Part shown: piece by piece, positions 25,728 through 35,754 of the stretch
Position numbering within the stretch: position 1 is the stretch's first letter
How the letters are laid out: the number at the start of each line of letters is the position of its first letter
Assembly (NCBI RefSeq): GCF_018831085.1
Contig: NZ_JAGPNM010000006.1
Coordinates: forward strand, 1-64,000
Reading direction: 5' to 3'
Origin: Rheinheimera oceanensis
Lineage (GTDB): Bacteria > Pseudomonadota > Gammaproteobacteria > Enterobacterales > Alteromonadaceae
Length of the DNA: 64,000 nt
Notes under the pieces: model-generated
What the model was told of the DNA's origin: nothing
The model's input: the letters and a program-made list of their open reading frames with translations, nothing else
Database searches by the model: none
Program-made: the position numbers and the translations under genes

Positions 25728-26036
25728 TTAATCTTCACGCTTACGCAGCACTTCGCCTTCGATTACACTGCGTGGTTGTTCGGTCGACTGGCCTGTATTG
25801 CCTGCGCCAGCTTGCTGGCGTTGCTGCCAGGCTTTAATTTTAGCGCGGTGGCGAAACAGCAGTATCGGAATTAGAATCCAGCTGAGTAACAGCATAAACA
25901 CCAGAATAGCCGCACCGGCCAGCAACATCAGCCCCAGTATTAACCAGGCCAGCAAACGCTGCAACGGGCCTGCACTCTGGCGCCGGGCAAACATTTGCTG
26001 CCACTGGCTACCCTGTTGTTTAAACGATGAAAACAT
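25728..26036 (-). CDS. small membrane protein of unknown function
   Basis: A 102-residue protein with a positively charged N-terminal segment, two closely spaced hydrophobic helices (about residues 28-60), a basic stretch (RHRAKIKAWQQRQQ) and a polar tail. A GAGG ribosome site lies just before the ATG. It is convergent with the TerB-like gene. Family not recognised. Confidence 0.75.
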   Translation of the reverse strand: MFSSFKQQGSQWQQMFARRQSAGPLQRLLAWLILGLMLLAGAAILVFMLLLSWILIPILLFRHRAKIKAWQQRQQAGAGNTGQSTEQPRSVIEGEVLRKRED

Positions 26037-26168
26037 AATTACCTCAATTCAGGCGTTTGCGCCCCAGTATACAGCCTTAGTGTGGGTGGCTACGCTGAAG
26101 TTCAACCCCTGGCCGGTTAACTGGCTGCTATACTTGATGCCTGCGACAAGACACTGTGGATCATCAAT

Positions 26169-27341
26169 ATGTTCTTAGCGTTGTCACTCAGCACCTTACT
26201 ACTAGCTTCTGACGTTGGCGGTGCGGTGCTGCTGGGCACCAATGTGCCAGCTAACAGTGCCAGCAGTAGCCATCAGCAAATTAACTGCATTATGCAACAA
26301 ACCCAGCAGCCATATAAGTTATTACCCATGCCCTGGCGCCGGGCCAAACAAGAAGTAAAAATGGGCCGTATTGACGGCTACTTTACAGCTATTCCCAACG
26401 ATGAAATGAATGATCATGCCGTCTTGTCGGCGCCGTTGTTTCTGGAAAACTGGTACTGGTTCTGGCATCCGCGCCATAGCGGACCAAACAGCAGCAAAAC
26501 GCGCTATGGCGCTATTTTGGGCAGCCATCAGGCCGACTGGTTTAACAGCCAGAACTACAAACTGGAAGTAGAAGTCAGTGACATTGCCCAGTTGGTGCAA
26601 CTATTGGCAATAGGCCGTATTGATGCAGTGCTGGCCGATCTGGAAGAGTTTACCCATACCGCCAGCCGGTTAAAAATGCCGGCGGATCAATTTGAACAAC
26701 GCTTTTTCCGTTATGTGCCGCTGGGCGTATATTTTTCGCAGTTGCGCTTACAACAAAAACCGGGCTTTATGCGCCACTTTAATGCTGCTGTGCATTTATG
26801 TGCTTCTGCGCCTTTTGCGCTGGCGCAGAGCGAACAACAGCAAATTCTCGCCTTATTGCTTGGCAGCGTACAACAACTGGCCCGCGACAGAACCTTGCTA
26901 GACGCAGTACAACGGCAAAACAGAGCAGCGGCAACACTGGCAGAAATCCGCCAGCAAGACACCCTGTGGCAGCAAGAAGTACTGCAAGGGCAAAACGAAA
27001 ACCACCTGGCACATCAGCTATTGCAAACTAAAGCTTCAGTCCAACTGCGCCACTGGCAAGACAGCTACAGCGGCCTGGTTACGGAAGTGATCCTGATGGA
27101 TAACCAGGGGGCCAATGTCGCTATCAGCGCAATCACAACAGATTACTGGCAAGGTGATGAAACGCCATTTCTCAGCGTATTTGGCCAGCAAAGTGACTAT
27201 TTTATCGATGTGGTGGAATATGATCAGTCTACCCGGCGTTTTCAGGTAAAACTCAGCGTGCCGCTGGCTGATGCACAAAGCCACCACATTGGTGCGCTCA
27301 GCATTGGTATTGATGTTGAGCGCGCCCTGTCGGCAAACTGA
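26169..27341 (+). CDS. periplasmic solute-binding/PDC sensor fusion protein
   Basis: A 390-residue exported protein. Residues 20-225 resemble the type II periplasmic binding fold used by amino-acid receptors (LLPMPWRRAKQEVKMGRIDGYF). A glutamine-rich helical region follows (about 225-285). The last 100 residues resemble a PDC/Cache domain, with VTEVILMDNQGANVAISA followed by TTDYWQGDE. There is no membrane helix after the sensor part and no output domain, so it must pass any signal to a partner. The start ATG has only a weak ribosome site. The stop is immediately adjacent to the stop of the ABC permease gene on the other strand. Confidence 0.75.
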   Translation: MFLALSLSTLLLASDVGGAVLLGTNVPANSASSSHQQINCIMQQTQQPYKLLPMPWRRAKQEVKMGRIDGYFTAIPNDEMNDHAVLSAPLFLENWYWFWHPRHSGPNSSKTRYGAILGSHQADWFNSQNYKLEVEVSDIAQLVQLLAIGRIDAVLADLEEFTHTASRLKMPADQFEQRFFRYVPLGVYFSQLRLQQKPGFMRHFNAAVHLCASAPFALAQSEQQQILALLLGSVQQLARDRTLLDAVQRQNRAAATLAEIRQQDTLWQQEVLQGQNENHLAHQLLQTKASVQLRHWQDSYSGLVTEVILMDNQGANVAISAITTDYWQGDETPFLSVFGQQSDYFIDVVEYDQSTRRFQVKLSVPLADAQSHHIGALSIGIDVERALSAN

Positions 27342-28520
27342 TTAATCAGCTTTATTACTCAGCGCCCAACGCACTATATCGCCCCATGAGGGTTCTTTAC
27401 CGTACATTTGCATGCCGCGTAAAAACACCCGGCCGGCAACGCGGCGCATCCAGTAAACGGTAGCCAGCAGTAACAGTAGCGACAGCAACGGTTGCCACCA
27501 GGGCACTGTTACCATGGCCATTTTTACCGGCATGGCAGCAAAAGAGGTTAGCGGTATAAAGCTAAGCAGGGTCATCCCCATACCAGCCGGGCTGTCGATA
27601 ACAATAAAGGTTAGTATCATTGGCAGCCAGGTAATCATCATTACCGCACTTTTACCGCTGTTGTTCGGATCATCAATTGATGCGGCTATCGCACCCATAA
27701 AGCTGGCGCACAGCACTACGCCCAACAACGCAAACGGAACAAGCCACAGCACCACACTGATATCCAGCCAGCTTAAATCAACCGCTTTTTTTGCAAACAG
27801 GCTAACCACAGCAAATGACAGCAACATAACCAAAGCCGAGGTAAGCATAGCTTTAAGGGCACTGAAACTATGCCCCAGCACCTTGCCATCCATCCATTGC
27901 TGGGGCGTTACTATGGCGTAAAGCTGCTCGGTCACGCGCTGCTGTTTTTCACCGGTAATGCTTACCAGCACCTGGCCAAAGGCGGTACTTAAACCGACAA
28001 ACAGCAAAATTAACGCACCGATGGCAATCATTTTTTCGGGCGTGTCTTTACCTTTGTAGGCTTGATCCAGATAACGGGTTTCTATTTCTACCGGTTGCTC
28101 CAGCGCAAGCAGTTGTGCGGCGTCCAGCCCCATTTGTTGTGCTGCCAGATGCCGGTAATGTTTTTGCAGTACCTCATCCAGCTGTTGCAGCCATTTTTTA
28201 CCGGTAAGCGTATGCACGACCAGTTGCCCCTCATTCAGGCTGATTACTGCATGCCAGGAGCCATCACTTTGCATCTGCATAAGTTGTGTTTCCAGTGCTA
28301 TGCCGGGGCGCTGAAACTGAAATTGCTCCGTGTTGGTTATTTGCAGTTCTTGTGGTACCGCAATGCGGTATTGCTGCTGGCTCTCATCGGTGAAAAAACT
28401 CCACAGCGCTATAGCCGCAATAACAGCCAGCATCAGCAAATACGACACCAGTTGCTGTTTCCATTTAAAAAACCGCAGAAACTCCCACCTGGCCACAATT
28501 AAACTTTGCCGCGATATCAT
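27342..28520 (-). CDS. ABC-2 type transporter permease (NatB-like)
   Basis: A 392-residue membrane protein with one N-terminal helix, a large extracytoplasmic loop (about residues 50-185) and five more helices, the NatB/YhaP layout. The segment TAFGQVLVSITGEKQQRVTEQLYAIVTPQQWMDGK shows the family coupling region. The ATG at 28520 overlaps the stop of the ATPase gene (ATGA), so the two are translationally coupled; an earlier in-frame start at 28634 would lie deep inside the ATPase gene. Likely an exporter of Na+, a peptide or a drug; the substrate is unknown. Confidence 0.9.
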   Translation of the reverse strand: MISRQSLIVARWEFLRFFKWKQQLVSYLLMLAVIAAIALWSFFTDESQQQYRIAVPQELQITNTEQFQFQRPGIALETQLMQMQSDGSWHAVISLNEGQLVVHTLTGKKWLQQLDEVLQKHYRHLAAQQMGLDAAQLLALEQPVEIETRYLDQAYKGKDTPEKMIAIGALILLFVGLSTAFGQVLVSITGEKQQRVTEQLYAIVTPQQWMDGKVLGHSFSALKAMLTSALVMLLSFAVVSLFAKKAVDLSWLDISVVLWLVPFALLGVVLCASFMGAIAASIDDPNNSGKSAVMMITWLPMILTFIVIDSPAGMGMTLLSFIPLTSFAAMPVKMAMVTVPWWQPLLSLLLLLATVYWMRRVAGRVFLRGMQMYGKEPSWGDIVRWALSNKAD

Positions 28521-29446
28521 GCTGCAGCCTCCGGTTGATGCCTGGCCATTGCCGCCAGATATAGCTGATGTAAATCGGCCGACTGCATTTCTACCTGAGT
28601 CAGCTCGCCGTATTGCAGTAGCTGCTTCAGACAATCTGACACCTTAGCCTGCTCTGCCAGCGTAAGCAGATAATGCCGCGCCTGCAGTTGTTGTACACTG
28701 ACTATGACGTCCAGTTGCTCTAACTGCGCCATGTTTATCTCGCTGCTAAAGCCTACCTTCATCTGACGCTGATTCTGGCTTTGCTGCTGAATTTGCTGCA
28801 AGGTTCCGGCCAGTACAACCTGGCCCTGTGCCATCAGCAGCATATGGTCGGCCAGCTTTTCTACCATTGCCATCTGGTGGGCACTTAAGATCACCGTCAT
28901 ACCTTTGGCTTTCAGTTGCTGTAAAAACAGCACAACTTTTTCCTGGTTTATCGGATCAAGCCCGGAGAAAGGTTCGTCCAGAATTACCAACGCGGGTTGA
29001 TGCAATACAGCTGCGATCAGCTGCACCTTTTGCTGGTTACCCTTCGACAACTGTTTTAACTCGTCGTGACGCCGTGTTGTCAGTTCAAATACGTCCAGCC
29101 AGTACGCCATTTCAGTAAGGGCTTTGCTTTTGCTTAAACCATGTAATTGCGCCAGATACAGCAGGTTCTTTTCTATGCTTTTGTCCGGGTACAGGCCTCT
29201 GTCTTCCGGCAGATACCCCAGCAGGCGGCGCGGCACATGGTCGTAATGCTGATCCTGATAACTGATCATAATGCTGCCGCTGTCAGGTTTGGTCATACCA
29301 ACCAGCATACGGATAATAGAGGATTTACCGGCACCATTTGGGCCTAACAAGGCAAAGATTTCGCCACTGTTAATATGAAAGCTGACATTCTTAACTGCCT
29401 GCACCGAGCTGTAAGCTTTATTAATAGCGGTAACGATTAACTGCAT
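28517..29446 (-). CDS. ABC transporter ATP-binding protein (NatA-like)
   Basis: A 309-residue ATPase with Walker A LLGPNGAGKSSIIRML (about residues 33-48), the signature LSKGNQQKVQLIAAV, Walker B ALVILDEPFSGLDP and the switch histidine in ILSAHQMAM. A C-terminal extension of about 90 residues follows the ATPase core, as in NatA/DrrA subfamily exporters. It forms a complex with the permease encoded by the overlapping gene at 27342. Confidence 0.93.
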   Translation of the reverse strand: MQLIVTAINKAYSSVQAVKNVSFHINSGEIFALLGPNGAGKSSIIRMLVGMTKPDSGSIMISYQDQHYDHVPRRLLGYLPEDRGLYPDKSIEKNLLYLAQLHGLSKSKALTEMAYWLDVFELTTRRHDELKQLSKGNQQKVQLIAAVLHQPALVILDEPFSGLDPINQEKVVLFLQQLKAKGMTVILSAHQMAMVEKLADHMLLMAQGQVVLAGTLQQIQQQSQNQRQMKVGFSSEINMAQLEQLDVIVSVQQLQARHYLLTLAEQAKVSDCLKQLLQYGELTQVEMQSADLHQLYLAAMARHQPEAAA

Positions 29447-29551
29447 CTAGGTTTCCTGTTAATAACTTAGTGGCAAGCTTATCACCGGCAAAGCGTTTTA
29501 TTCCAACAGCAAAGTGTGAGCAAATATGTAAGCCTTTAGCATTAACCGGTT

Positions 29552-31828
29552 TCAGTAATGTTTACCAAAGGATAAATACACCGCATCAGAGTAATCAGAC
29601 TCGCCCTGCTCGGCCATACCTACACCAAAATACAACGGCCCCAGCGGCGTATCCCACCCGAGAAACACACTACCCGCCCACAGCCAGTTGGTAGCGTCTG
29701 CGCCGCCTGACGCGCCAAACAGATCTTTACGTACCCGGCCCCGCTCCAGCGAGGTGCCCAAATACAGCGGCGCGTTAAAAAATGAGATTTTCTGCTCGGT
29801 CAGCCGGTATAAATACACCAGACTGCCAAACTGGATCTGGCTGCCAAACAGTGAATCGGCCGGGTAACCGGACAAATTCAGAAAACCGCCCAGATTAAAC
29901 TGTTCCAGCGCAAAGCTGTCTTCGTCGGTGTTGTAATGATCGAATCGCCAGCGGGTACGCAGCGTATGCTGCTGCCAGCTTTTCGCGGCCAGTACTTCGG
30001 TACTGCTACTTTTGCTGGATACCTCTGTACCCATAGCATCGTCGTTAAGAAAGCGGTAGTTGCTGGCCAAACGGATGCCCCGGGTCGGGAAACTGCGGCT
30101 GTTCAGTGTATCCCAGATAAACTGTACGTCAGGCCCGTGGCGCTGGTAGCTTACCGTGTCGCTGCCTAACTGGCTGGCATACAGGCTGGGCAACAGGTAC
30201 TTGCCGTCGCGCAGGGCCCAGCCCAATTGCAGGCGGGCATGATCAGAGATATTCCAGCCTGCACTGAGCAGCAGGCTGTTTTCTGTGTTTTTCAGTTCAC
30301 CGGCAGATAACGCCTGAGTGTCTTGCAGTGTTTGGGTATCACGCCGGTGACGATAACTGGCTTCAGTATAAAAACCACTGTCGGCCAGCGGCCAGTATAG
30401 TTCGGTATGCAGGTATTTGTTGCTGCCAAGTGCCAGCTCAGAGTGCCATTCAGCGCCCCAGGGCGACAGATTGCTGCGGGTATAACCTGCTGCCAGTTGG
30501 TACTGATGATTATTACGAAAATCATCTTCAAACATCAGGCGGAAATTCATATAACCCGGCCCCCAGCTTTTTTCTTCGGCCCGCACTGTTAACAGGGTTT
30601 CACCATTGTCATCGACGGTAAGGTGCTGGGTAACACGCTCAAAGGTGTCAAGACCATACATCTGGCGTAAGCCGCGGCGAATACTACGCTCGGTATAAAA
30701 ATCGCCCGGCTGCAACTCCAGCCGCGCCAGTAACAACTCATCACTGAGACGGGATTCATTTTGCAGGCTTATGTGGTCAATTTTAATAGCTGCATCATCG
30801 GCCTGGGCAAACCGGCCAAACCATTCACGATAGACTTTTTGCGGCTGGCTGAAATCGGCCAGTGCCTGCACAAAACGAATGGCACTTTGCCGCCCTGATT
30901 GCACGGCCTGGGCAATATTGCCAAAATCCAGTGTGCTGATATTCACCAGATCCGGTTGCAGCAACAGATCCCGTTCAGTCAGCAACTGCATTTGCCGTTG
31001 TACCCCGGCCCGCACCAGAAAACTGGTCAGTTGCTCTGTAACACTAAAAGCCGACTCCATCTGTTCGCGGCGTAAAAGCGGTGAATCAATACTAACAGCA
31101 ATAATACGGTCTACGCCCAGTTGTCGTGCCACACTGATAGGCAGGTTGTTTACCACACCACCATCTACCAGCAACTTACCGTTTAACTCCAGCGGCCGCA
31201 CGACACCGGGAAGGCTCATTGATGCCTGAATAGCCTGTACCAGGCTGCCATCGCTTAGAATAACTTCTTCCTGAGTGAGTAAATCGGTTGCCACGGCGCG
31301 AAATGGCACCGGTAAATCATCAAAATGCTTCAGGTTAGCAAAGGCACCAAAGGTGCCATGCAGAATTTCTGCCAGCGCCTGGCCGCTTAAAATACCTTTG
31401 GGTAAGCGTACACCTTGTTCCGATACCCCCAAATCCAGATTTACCGGTAAGTCGTCGCTTTTATGTTTGCGCCGCAGCGGCATTTCATCACGGTATACCC
31501 GATCACGAAAACCATCAGCCCAGGGGGTATTTTCCAACCGGGCCGCAATTTCGCCGGCACTATGGCCGCTGGCATACAAACCACCAATAAAAGCACCGAT
31601 ACTGGTACCCACCACCAAATCAACCGGTATTTGCTGGCGCTCCAGTTGTTCAATAACACCCAGATGTGCACCACCACGGGCCCCACCACCACCAAGCACC
31701 AATGCTACGCAAGACCGTTGCTGCTGCCTGGCTTGCTGACAAATATCAGCTGCGCTGGCAGCAGGGCTGCAATATAAAGTAATCATCAGCAGTAACAATG
31801 CCAGTTGTATACCTAACCCTGTCTTCAT
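29552..31828 (-). CDS. patatin-like phospholipase autotransporter (type Vd)
   Basis: A 758-residue exported protein built like Pseudomonas PlpD. A signal peptide is followed by a patatin domain with the oxyanion loop GGGGARG (about residues 46-52), nucleophile GTSIG (Ser76) and catalytic Asp222 in DGGVVNN. Then comes a single POTRA-like domain (about 345-430) and a 16-strand Omp85-type barrel to the C-terminus. The barrel carries the conserved WDTLNSRSFPTRG loop and ends in an aromatic residue, KHY. It should move its lipase domain to the cell surface. It is divergent from the GGDEF-EAL gene with 190 bp between. Confidence 0.92.
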   Translation of the reverse strand: MKTGLGIQLALLLLMITLYCSPAASAADICQQARQQQRSCVALVLGGGGARGGAHLGVIEQLERQQIPVDLVVGTSIGAFIGGLYASGHSAGEIAARLENTPWADGFRDRVYRDEMPLRRKHKSDDLPVNLDLGVSEQGVRLPKGILSGQALAEILHGTFGAFANLKHFDDLPVPFRAVATDLLTQEEVILSDGSLVQAIQASMSLPGVVRPLELNGKLLVDGGVVNNLPISVARQLGVDRIIAVSIDSPLLRREQMESAFSVTEQLTSFLVRAGVQRQMQLLTERDLLLQPDLVNISTLDFGNIAQAVQSGRQSAIRFVQALADFSQPQKVYREWFGRFAQADDAAIKIDHISLQNESRLSDELLLARLELQPGDFYTERSIRRGLRQMYGLDTFERVTQHLTVDDNGETLLTVRAEEKSWGPGYMNFRLMFEDDFRNNHQYQLAAGYTRSNLSPWGAEWHSELALGSNKYLHTELYWPLADSGFYTEASYRHRRDTQTLQDTQALSAGELKNTENSLLLSAGWNISDHARLQLGWALRDGKYLLPSLYASQLGSDTVSYQRHGPDVQFIWDTLNSRSFPTRGIRLASNYRFLNDDAMGTEVSSKSSSTEVLAAKSWQQHTLRTRWRFDHYNTDEDSFALEQFNLGGFLNLSGYPADSLFGSQIQFGSLVYLYRLTEQKISFFNAPLYLGTSLERGRVRKDLFGASGGADATNWLWAGSVFLGWDTPLGPLYFGVGMAEQGESDYSDAVYLSFGKHY

Positions 31829-32021
31829 TTGATATCTATCCGTCTTTAGCGCTACTTTGTTGCCAGTTTTTATTTGAGCCAGCTCTGGCTTATTGCTATT
31901 GTTAATAAAGTTTTCAATTTGGTATCCAGCATTATGCCTTATTCTTCCGTTCTGGTACTGCTGTTCGCAGTACAGTTTTGCTGAACTTTACTGTTGCTTT
32001 AATAAACATAGCTAAGCTTTG

Positions 32022-34355
32022 ATGACATTCAGCTCATTACGCACCAAACTGATACTGATTCTGTTGGTATTGTTAAGCCTGCTGGCAACAGCTACCGGGC
32101 TGGCCACACTTAGCACGATGAAACGTGACAGTGAATTACAGGCCGGACACATTCTCAGCGTGGCCGGTAAAGTGCTACGTGAAGCATTGAATAACAGAGC
32201 CAGTCAGTTAAGCAGCAGTGTGCAAATTCTGGCTACTGACTTTGGCTTTCGCCGTGCGGTTGCCACTGCAGAGCAGGACACCATAGAATCTGTGCTGGCC
32301 AACCATGGTAACCGTATTAATGCCAGCCTTACCTTACTGTTGTCACCCGACGGTGCTTTGCTGGCCAGCTCGGATACAGCAATTAAAGCCACCGATATAG
32401 CGCCGCTGTTTCAACAAACACAGGGCAACAGCACAGCGCCGGTAAACGATATTCTGCATTTGGCCGGCCAGCCCTATCAACTGGTACTGGCCCCGGTAAG
32501 AGCACCAGCGTTAATTGCCTGGGTTGGCATGGGTTTTCCGCTTGATAGCACCTTAGCCAGACAGATCCGCGGCATAACCGATCTGGATATCAGTTTTGTT
32601 GCCGCACAAACGCAGGGCTATCAGTTATACACTTCTACGCTCGATGCCGCTTATCAACAGCAACTCCCTGCATTGCTCGACACCTTGATCAACGATGCCG
32701 GGGTGCAGCACAGTAACCCGCAGCAAGATTATATTTCGCTGGCTATGCCACTGGATCAGCAACAACAGCTATGGGCAATACAGCATTTATCTAATCAACG
32801 CTGGCTTAGCAGCTATCAGCAGTTTCGCCATCAACTGCTGCTTATTTTCGGTGCGGCGTTATCGCTCACCCTGCTGGCAGGCATTATTTTTGCCCGTAGC
32901 ATTACCCAACCCCTAAAAGCGCTAAGCTACTTTGCCAGGCGCATCGGCCAGGGGTTTGATGAAACTATTCCGGTACGGGGTAACGATGAAGTAGCCCTAC
33001 TTAGCCGCACCCTTAGCGCCATGCAGCATGATATCCGCCAGCGCGAACAACAGTTGCAGTTTAACGCCGAACACGACTCACTGACCGGCTTATATAACCG
33101 CACCGCCGTAGAACGCTTATTGCCAAATCTGTTAGCCAGCAGCGATGGCAGCCTGCTGCAAATTAATATTCAGCAGTTCAAACATATTAATGATGTACTG
33201 GGGTTTAGTAATGGCGATATCTTGCTGCAACAATTGGCCAGACGGCTAAAACTGGGCCCGGAAATGCCGGTAATGCTGGCCCGGCTGGGGGGTGATGAGT
33301 TTTTGCTGGTATACAATATCTTATTAACCGAAGGCCAGATGCGCGCCAGGCTGGCGGCTTTGGGTGAGGGTTACCAGTTAGCCAACACGCAAATTAATCT
33401 GAAAATCTGTATTGGCATGTATCATTTTTTCTGTCAGCAAAGCAACGTAAATGATGCCCTGCGCCGGGTAGATATTGCACTGGACAACGCCCGGCTGGCA
33501 CCACAGCGCACGGCCATTTACCTGCAAGGCCAGGATGAAAGCCACCAGCGTGAACTAATGTTGATCCGCGACCTGCCCGAGGCACTGCACAGTGGCCAGT
33601 TTTATGCTGTATACCAGCCCAAAATTGATCTTGCTTCACAGCAATGCAACAGTGCAGAAGCACTGATCCGCTGGCAGCACCCCAAACTGGGCCTGATTGC
33701 CCCTGACGAGTTTATTCGTCTGGCTGAGCATTCCGGCAATATCAGCCTGATTTCGGACTGGATGCTGCAACAGGTCATAGCGCAAACAGCAAAGTGGTGG
33801 CAACAGGGGCTGCGCCTGCAAATAGCGGTAAACCTGTCGGTACATGATCTGCTAAACCCGGCCTTAGCCGACAATATTAATGCCCAGCTGCAACAATACC
33901 AGTTAAGCCCTGCAGCATTAGCACTGGAAGTCACCGAAAGTGCGATTATGCAGGATGCCGCAACAGTAATAACCCAGCTACAACACATACGTAGCCTGGG
34001 TATTACGCTGGCAATTGACGATTTTGGCACCGGCCAGTCATCTTTGGCCTATCTGAAACAATTGCCGGTGCATGAGCTTAAAATTGACCGGGCTTTTGTC
34101 AAAGATATCGAGCATAACAGCAATGATGCCCTGATAGTTGCCGCGACAACACAACTGGCGCACAGCCTGGGCTTTGTTGTTACCGCTGAAGGCCTGGAAA
34201 ACCAGGCAGGGCTGGCCAGACTGCAGCAATGTGGTTGCGATAAAGTGCAGGGTTATTATTTTTCCCGGCCGCTGCATGGCGAAGCCTTTGCAACCTGGTT
34301 ACAGCAATATAACAGCCATCATCCGCACTGGCTTAATGCCCAGACAGCGAAATAA
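32022..34355 (+). CDS. GGDEF-EAL cyclic-di-GMP signalling protein
   Basis: A 777-residue protein with two membrane helices (about residues 8-28 and 284-305) enclosing a periplasmic sensor, a HAMP-like linker, a GGDEF domain (about 345-510) and an EAL domain (about 525-765). GGDEF itself is intact, but the first metal-binding aspartate is Asn in LLQINIQQFKHIND. The EAL motifs are complete: EALIRWQHP, LEVTES, IDDFGTG, KIDRAF and AEGLEN. Net phosphodiesterase activity is therefore more likely than cyclase. The ATG at 32022 follows an in-frame TTG. The promoter was not identified. Confidence 0.9.
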   Translation: MTFSSLRTKLILILLVLLSLLATATGLATLSTMKRDSELQAGHILSVAGKVLREALNNRASQLSSSVQILATDFGFRRAVATAEQDTIESVLANHGNRINASLTLLLSPDGALLASSDTAIKATDIAPLFQQTQGNSTAPVNDILHLAGQPYQLVLAPVRAPALIAWVGMGFPLDSTLARQIRGITDLDISFVAAQTQGYQLYTSTLDAAYQQQLPALLDTLINDAGVQHSNPQQDYISLAMPLDQQQQLWAIQHLSNQRWLSSYQQFRHQLLLIFGAALSLTLLAGIIFARSITQPLKALSYFARRIGQGFDETIPVRGNDEVALLSRTLSAMQHDIRQREQQLQFNAEHDSLTGLYNRTAVERLLPNLLASSDGSLLQINIQQFKHINDVLGFSNGDILLQQLARRLKLGPEMPVMLARLGGDEFLLVYNILLTEGQMRARLAALGEGYQLANTQINLKICIGMYHFFCQQSNVNDALRRVDIALDNARLAPQRTAIYLQGQDESHQRELMLIRDLPEALHSGQFYAVYQPKIDLASQQCNSAEALIRWQHPKLGLIAPDEFIRLAEHSGNISLISDWMLQQVIAQTAKWWQQGLRLQIAVNLSVHDLLNPALADNINAQLQQYQLSPAALALEVTESAIMQDAATVITQLQHIRSLGITLAIDDFGTGQSSLAYLKQLPVHELKIDRAFVKDIEHNSNDALIVAATTQLAHSLGFVVTAEGLENQAGLARLQQCGCDKVQGYYFSRPLHGEAFATWLQQYNSHHPHWLNAQTAK

Positions 34356-34367
34356 AGCTGTATGCTA

Positions 34368-34607
34368 CTAAGCTGTACGGGTGTCCGCCTTCACCAGTTT
34401 TGCCGTAAGCTTGCGGCTTAACGGCGCAAAAATAAATACCAGCGGAAAAGCACAGGCATGGGCATACAAATAGGCTTTAAACCAGGCACTGATAAAAGCA
34501 TCAAACCAGCCCAGATTAATAAATGTCAAAATGCCTGACATCAGAAATGCCATAAAACCAGACATAATAAATGCAAAAATAAACGGCTGAAAACGCATTG
34601 GAAACAT
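34368..34607 (-). CDS. DUF2798 family small membrane protein
   Basis: A protein of about 79 residues with two hydrophobic helices and the family pattern of FIMSGFMAFLMSGILTFINLG followed by a WFKAYLYAHACAFPLVFIFAP second helix and a basic tail. Function unknown. The start is uncertain: ATGs at 34598, 34607 and 34661 are in frame; 34607 has a GGAA sequence at a usable distance. It is convergent with the GGDEF-EAL gene. Confidence 0.75.
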   Translation of the reverse strand: MFPMRFQPFIFAFIMSGFMAFLMSGILTFINLGWFDAFISAWFKAYLYAHACAFPLVFIFAPLSRKLTAKLVKADTRTA

Positions 34608-34750
34608 GAGCCAGGTTCCACACAATAAGATAACAGGGGTATTTGCATGCGACTTTAGCATAATTCAGCAGCAGAACCGTTTACCTCTCGCCAAAGCGCT
34701 GGTATAACGCGCCGGAACAATAACGCCTGCCGCTTTAACAGGACACTAAT

Positions 34751-35701
34751 ATGCATAATATAGTTTTTCTTGATGCAGATACTATGGGCGATGCCGACTT
34801 ATCGCCGTTACGCAGCAGCGCTGTAACCCTGCAGTGTTATCCGTACACTGCGCCGCAGCAGGTAGTCAGCCACTCGCAACAGGCCAGTATTGTTATCGTG
34901 AACAAGGTAGAACTGACAGCTGACATGCTACAGGCCTTACCCGGCTTAAAGCTGATTTGCGTTGCCGCCACCGGAGTAAACAATGTCGATGTTGCAGCGG
35001 CCCGCCAGTTGGGTATTACTGTCTGTAATGTGCGGGGTTATGCCGATACTGCTGTGCCACAACATGTTTTTGCACTTTTACTGCAACTTACCAACAAAGT
35101 TCAGCAATATCATCAGGCCGTGCTGCAAGGTAACTGGAGCCGGAGTAAACACTTTTGTCTGCTGGATTACCCGGTAACTGAACTGGCGAATAAAAACTTT
35201 GTGGTAGTCGGCTATGGTGCCCTGGGGCAGGCCAGTGCGGCGCTGGCACAGGCATTTGGTATGCAGCTGATTATTGCCGAACAGCCGGGCGCGGCGTCCT
35301 GCCGTCCGGGCAGAGTGCCATTTACCGACGCCCTGGCACAGGCCGACGTAATATCGCTACACTGCCCGCTGACAACAGCCACTACCAAGCTGTTTAACGC
35401 TGAGGTTTTCGCCACAGTTAAGCCTAATGCCTTACTTATTAACACTGCCCGTGGCGGCCTGATTGATGAAGTAGCACTGCTTGACGCTTTGCAAAACGGT
35501 ACTTTGGGCGGCGCGGCGCTGGATGTGTTAACACAGGAGCCGCCACCACCGGACAATATACTGATCCGCGCCAATTTACCCAACCTGCTTATCAGCCCCC
35601 ATATGGCCTGGGCCAGTGCTGAGGCCCGCCAGCGCATGGTGATACAACTGGCTGATAATATTCAGGCCTTTATACAAGGCAGCCCAAGGCATCAGGTGTA
35701 G
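34751..35701 (+). CDS. D-2-hydroxyacid dehydrogenase (hydroxypyruvate/glycerate type)
   Basis: A 316-residue NAD(P)H-dependent oxidoreductase. The dinucleotide site VVVGYGALGQ is at about residue 155. The catalytic residues are Arg in NTARGGLIDE (about 236), Glu in LTQEPPP (about 265) and His in ISPHMAWASAEAR (about 283). The segment NKVELTADMLQALPGLK and the absence of an ACT domain place it with hydroxypyruvate reductase/glycerate dehydrogenase rather than SerA. The exact substrate is open. An AGGA ribosome site precedes the ATG. Confidence 0.9.
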   Translation: MHNIVFLDADTMGDADLSPLRSSAVTLQCYPYTAPQQVVSHSQQASIVIVNKVELTADMLQALPGLKLICVAATGVNNVDVAAARQLGITVCNVRGYADTAVPQHVFALLLQLTNKVQQYHQAVLQGNWSRSKHFCLLDYPVTELANKNFVVVGYGALGQASAALAQAFGMQLIIAEQPGAASCRPGRVPFTDALAQADVISLHCPLTTATTKLFNAEVFATVKPNALLINTARGGLIDEVALLDALQNGTLGGAALDVLTQEPPPPDNILIRANLPNLLISPHMAWASAEARQRMVIQLADNIQAFIQGSPRHQV

Positions 35702-35754
35702 CTGCCGGGACTAAATAAGGCTAAACTGCGATAAAAATAAAAACAGTTATTATT

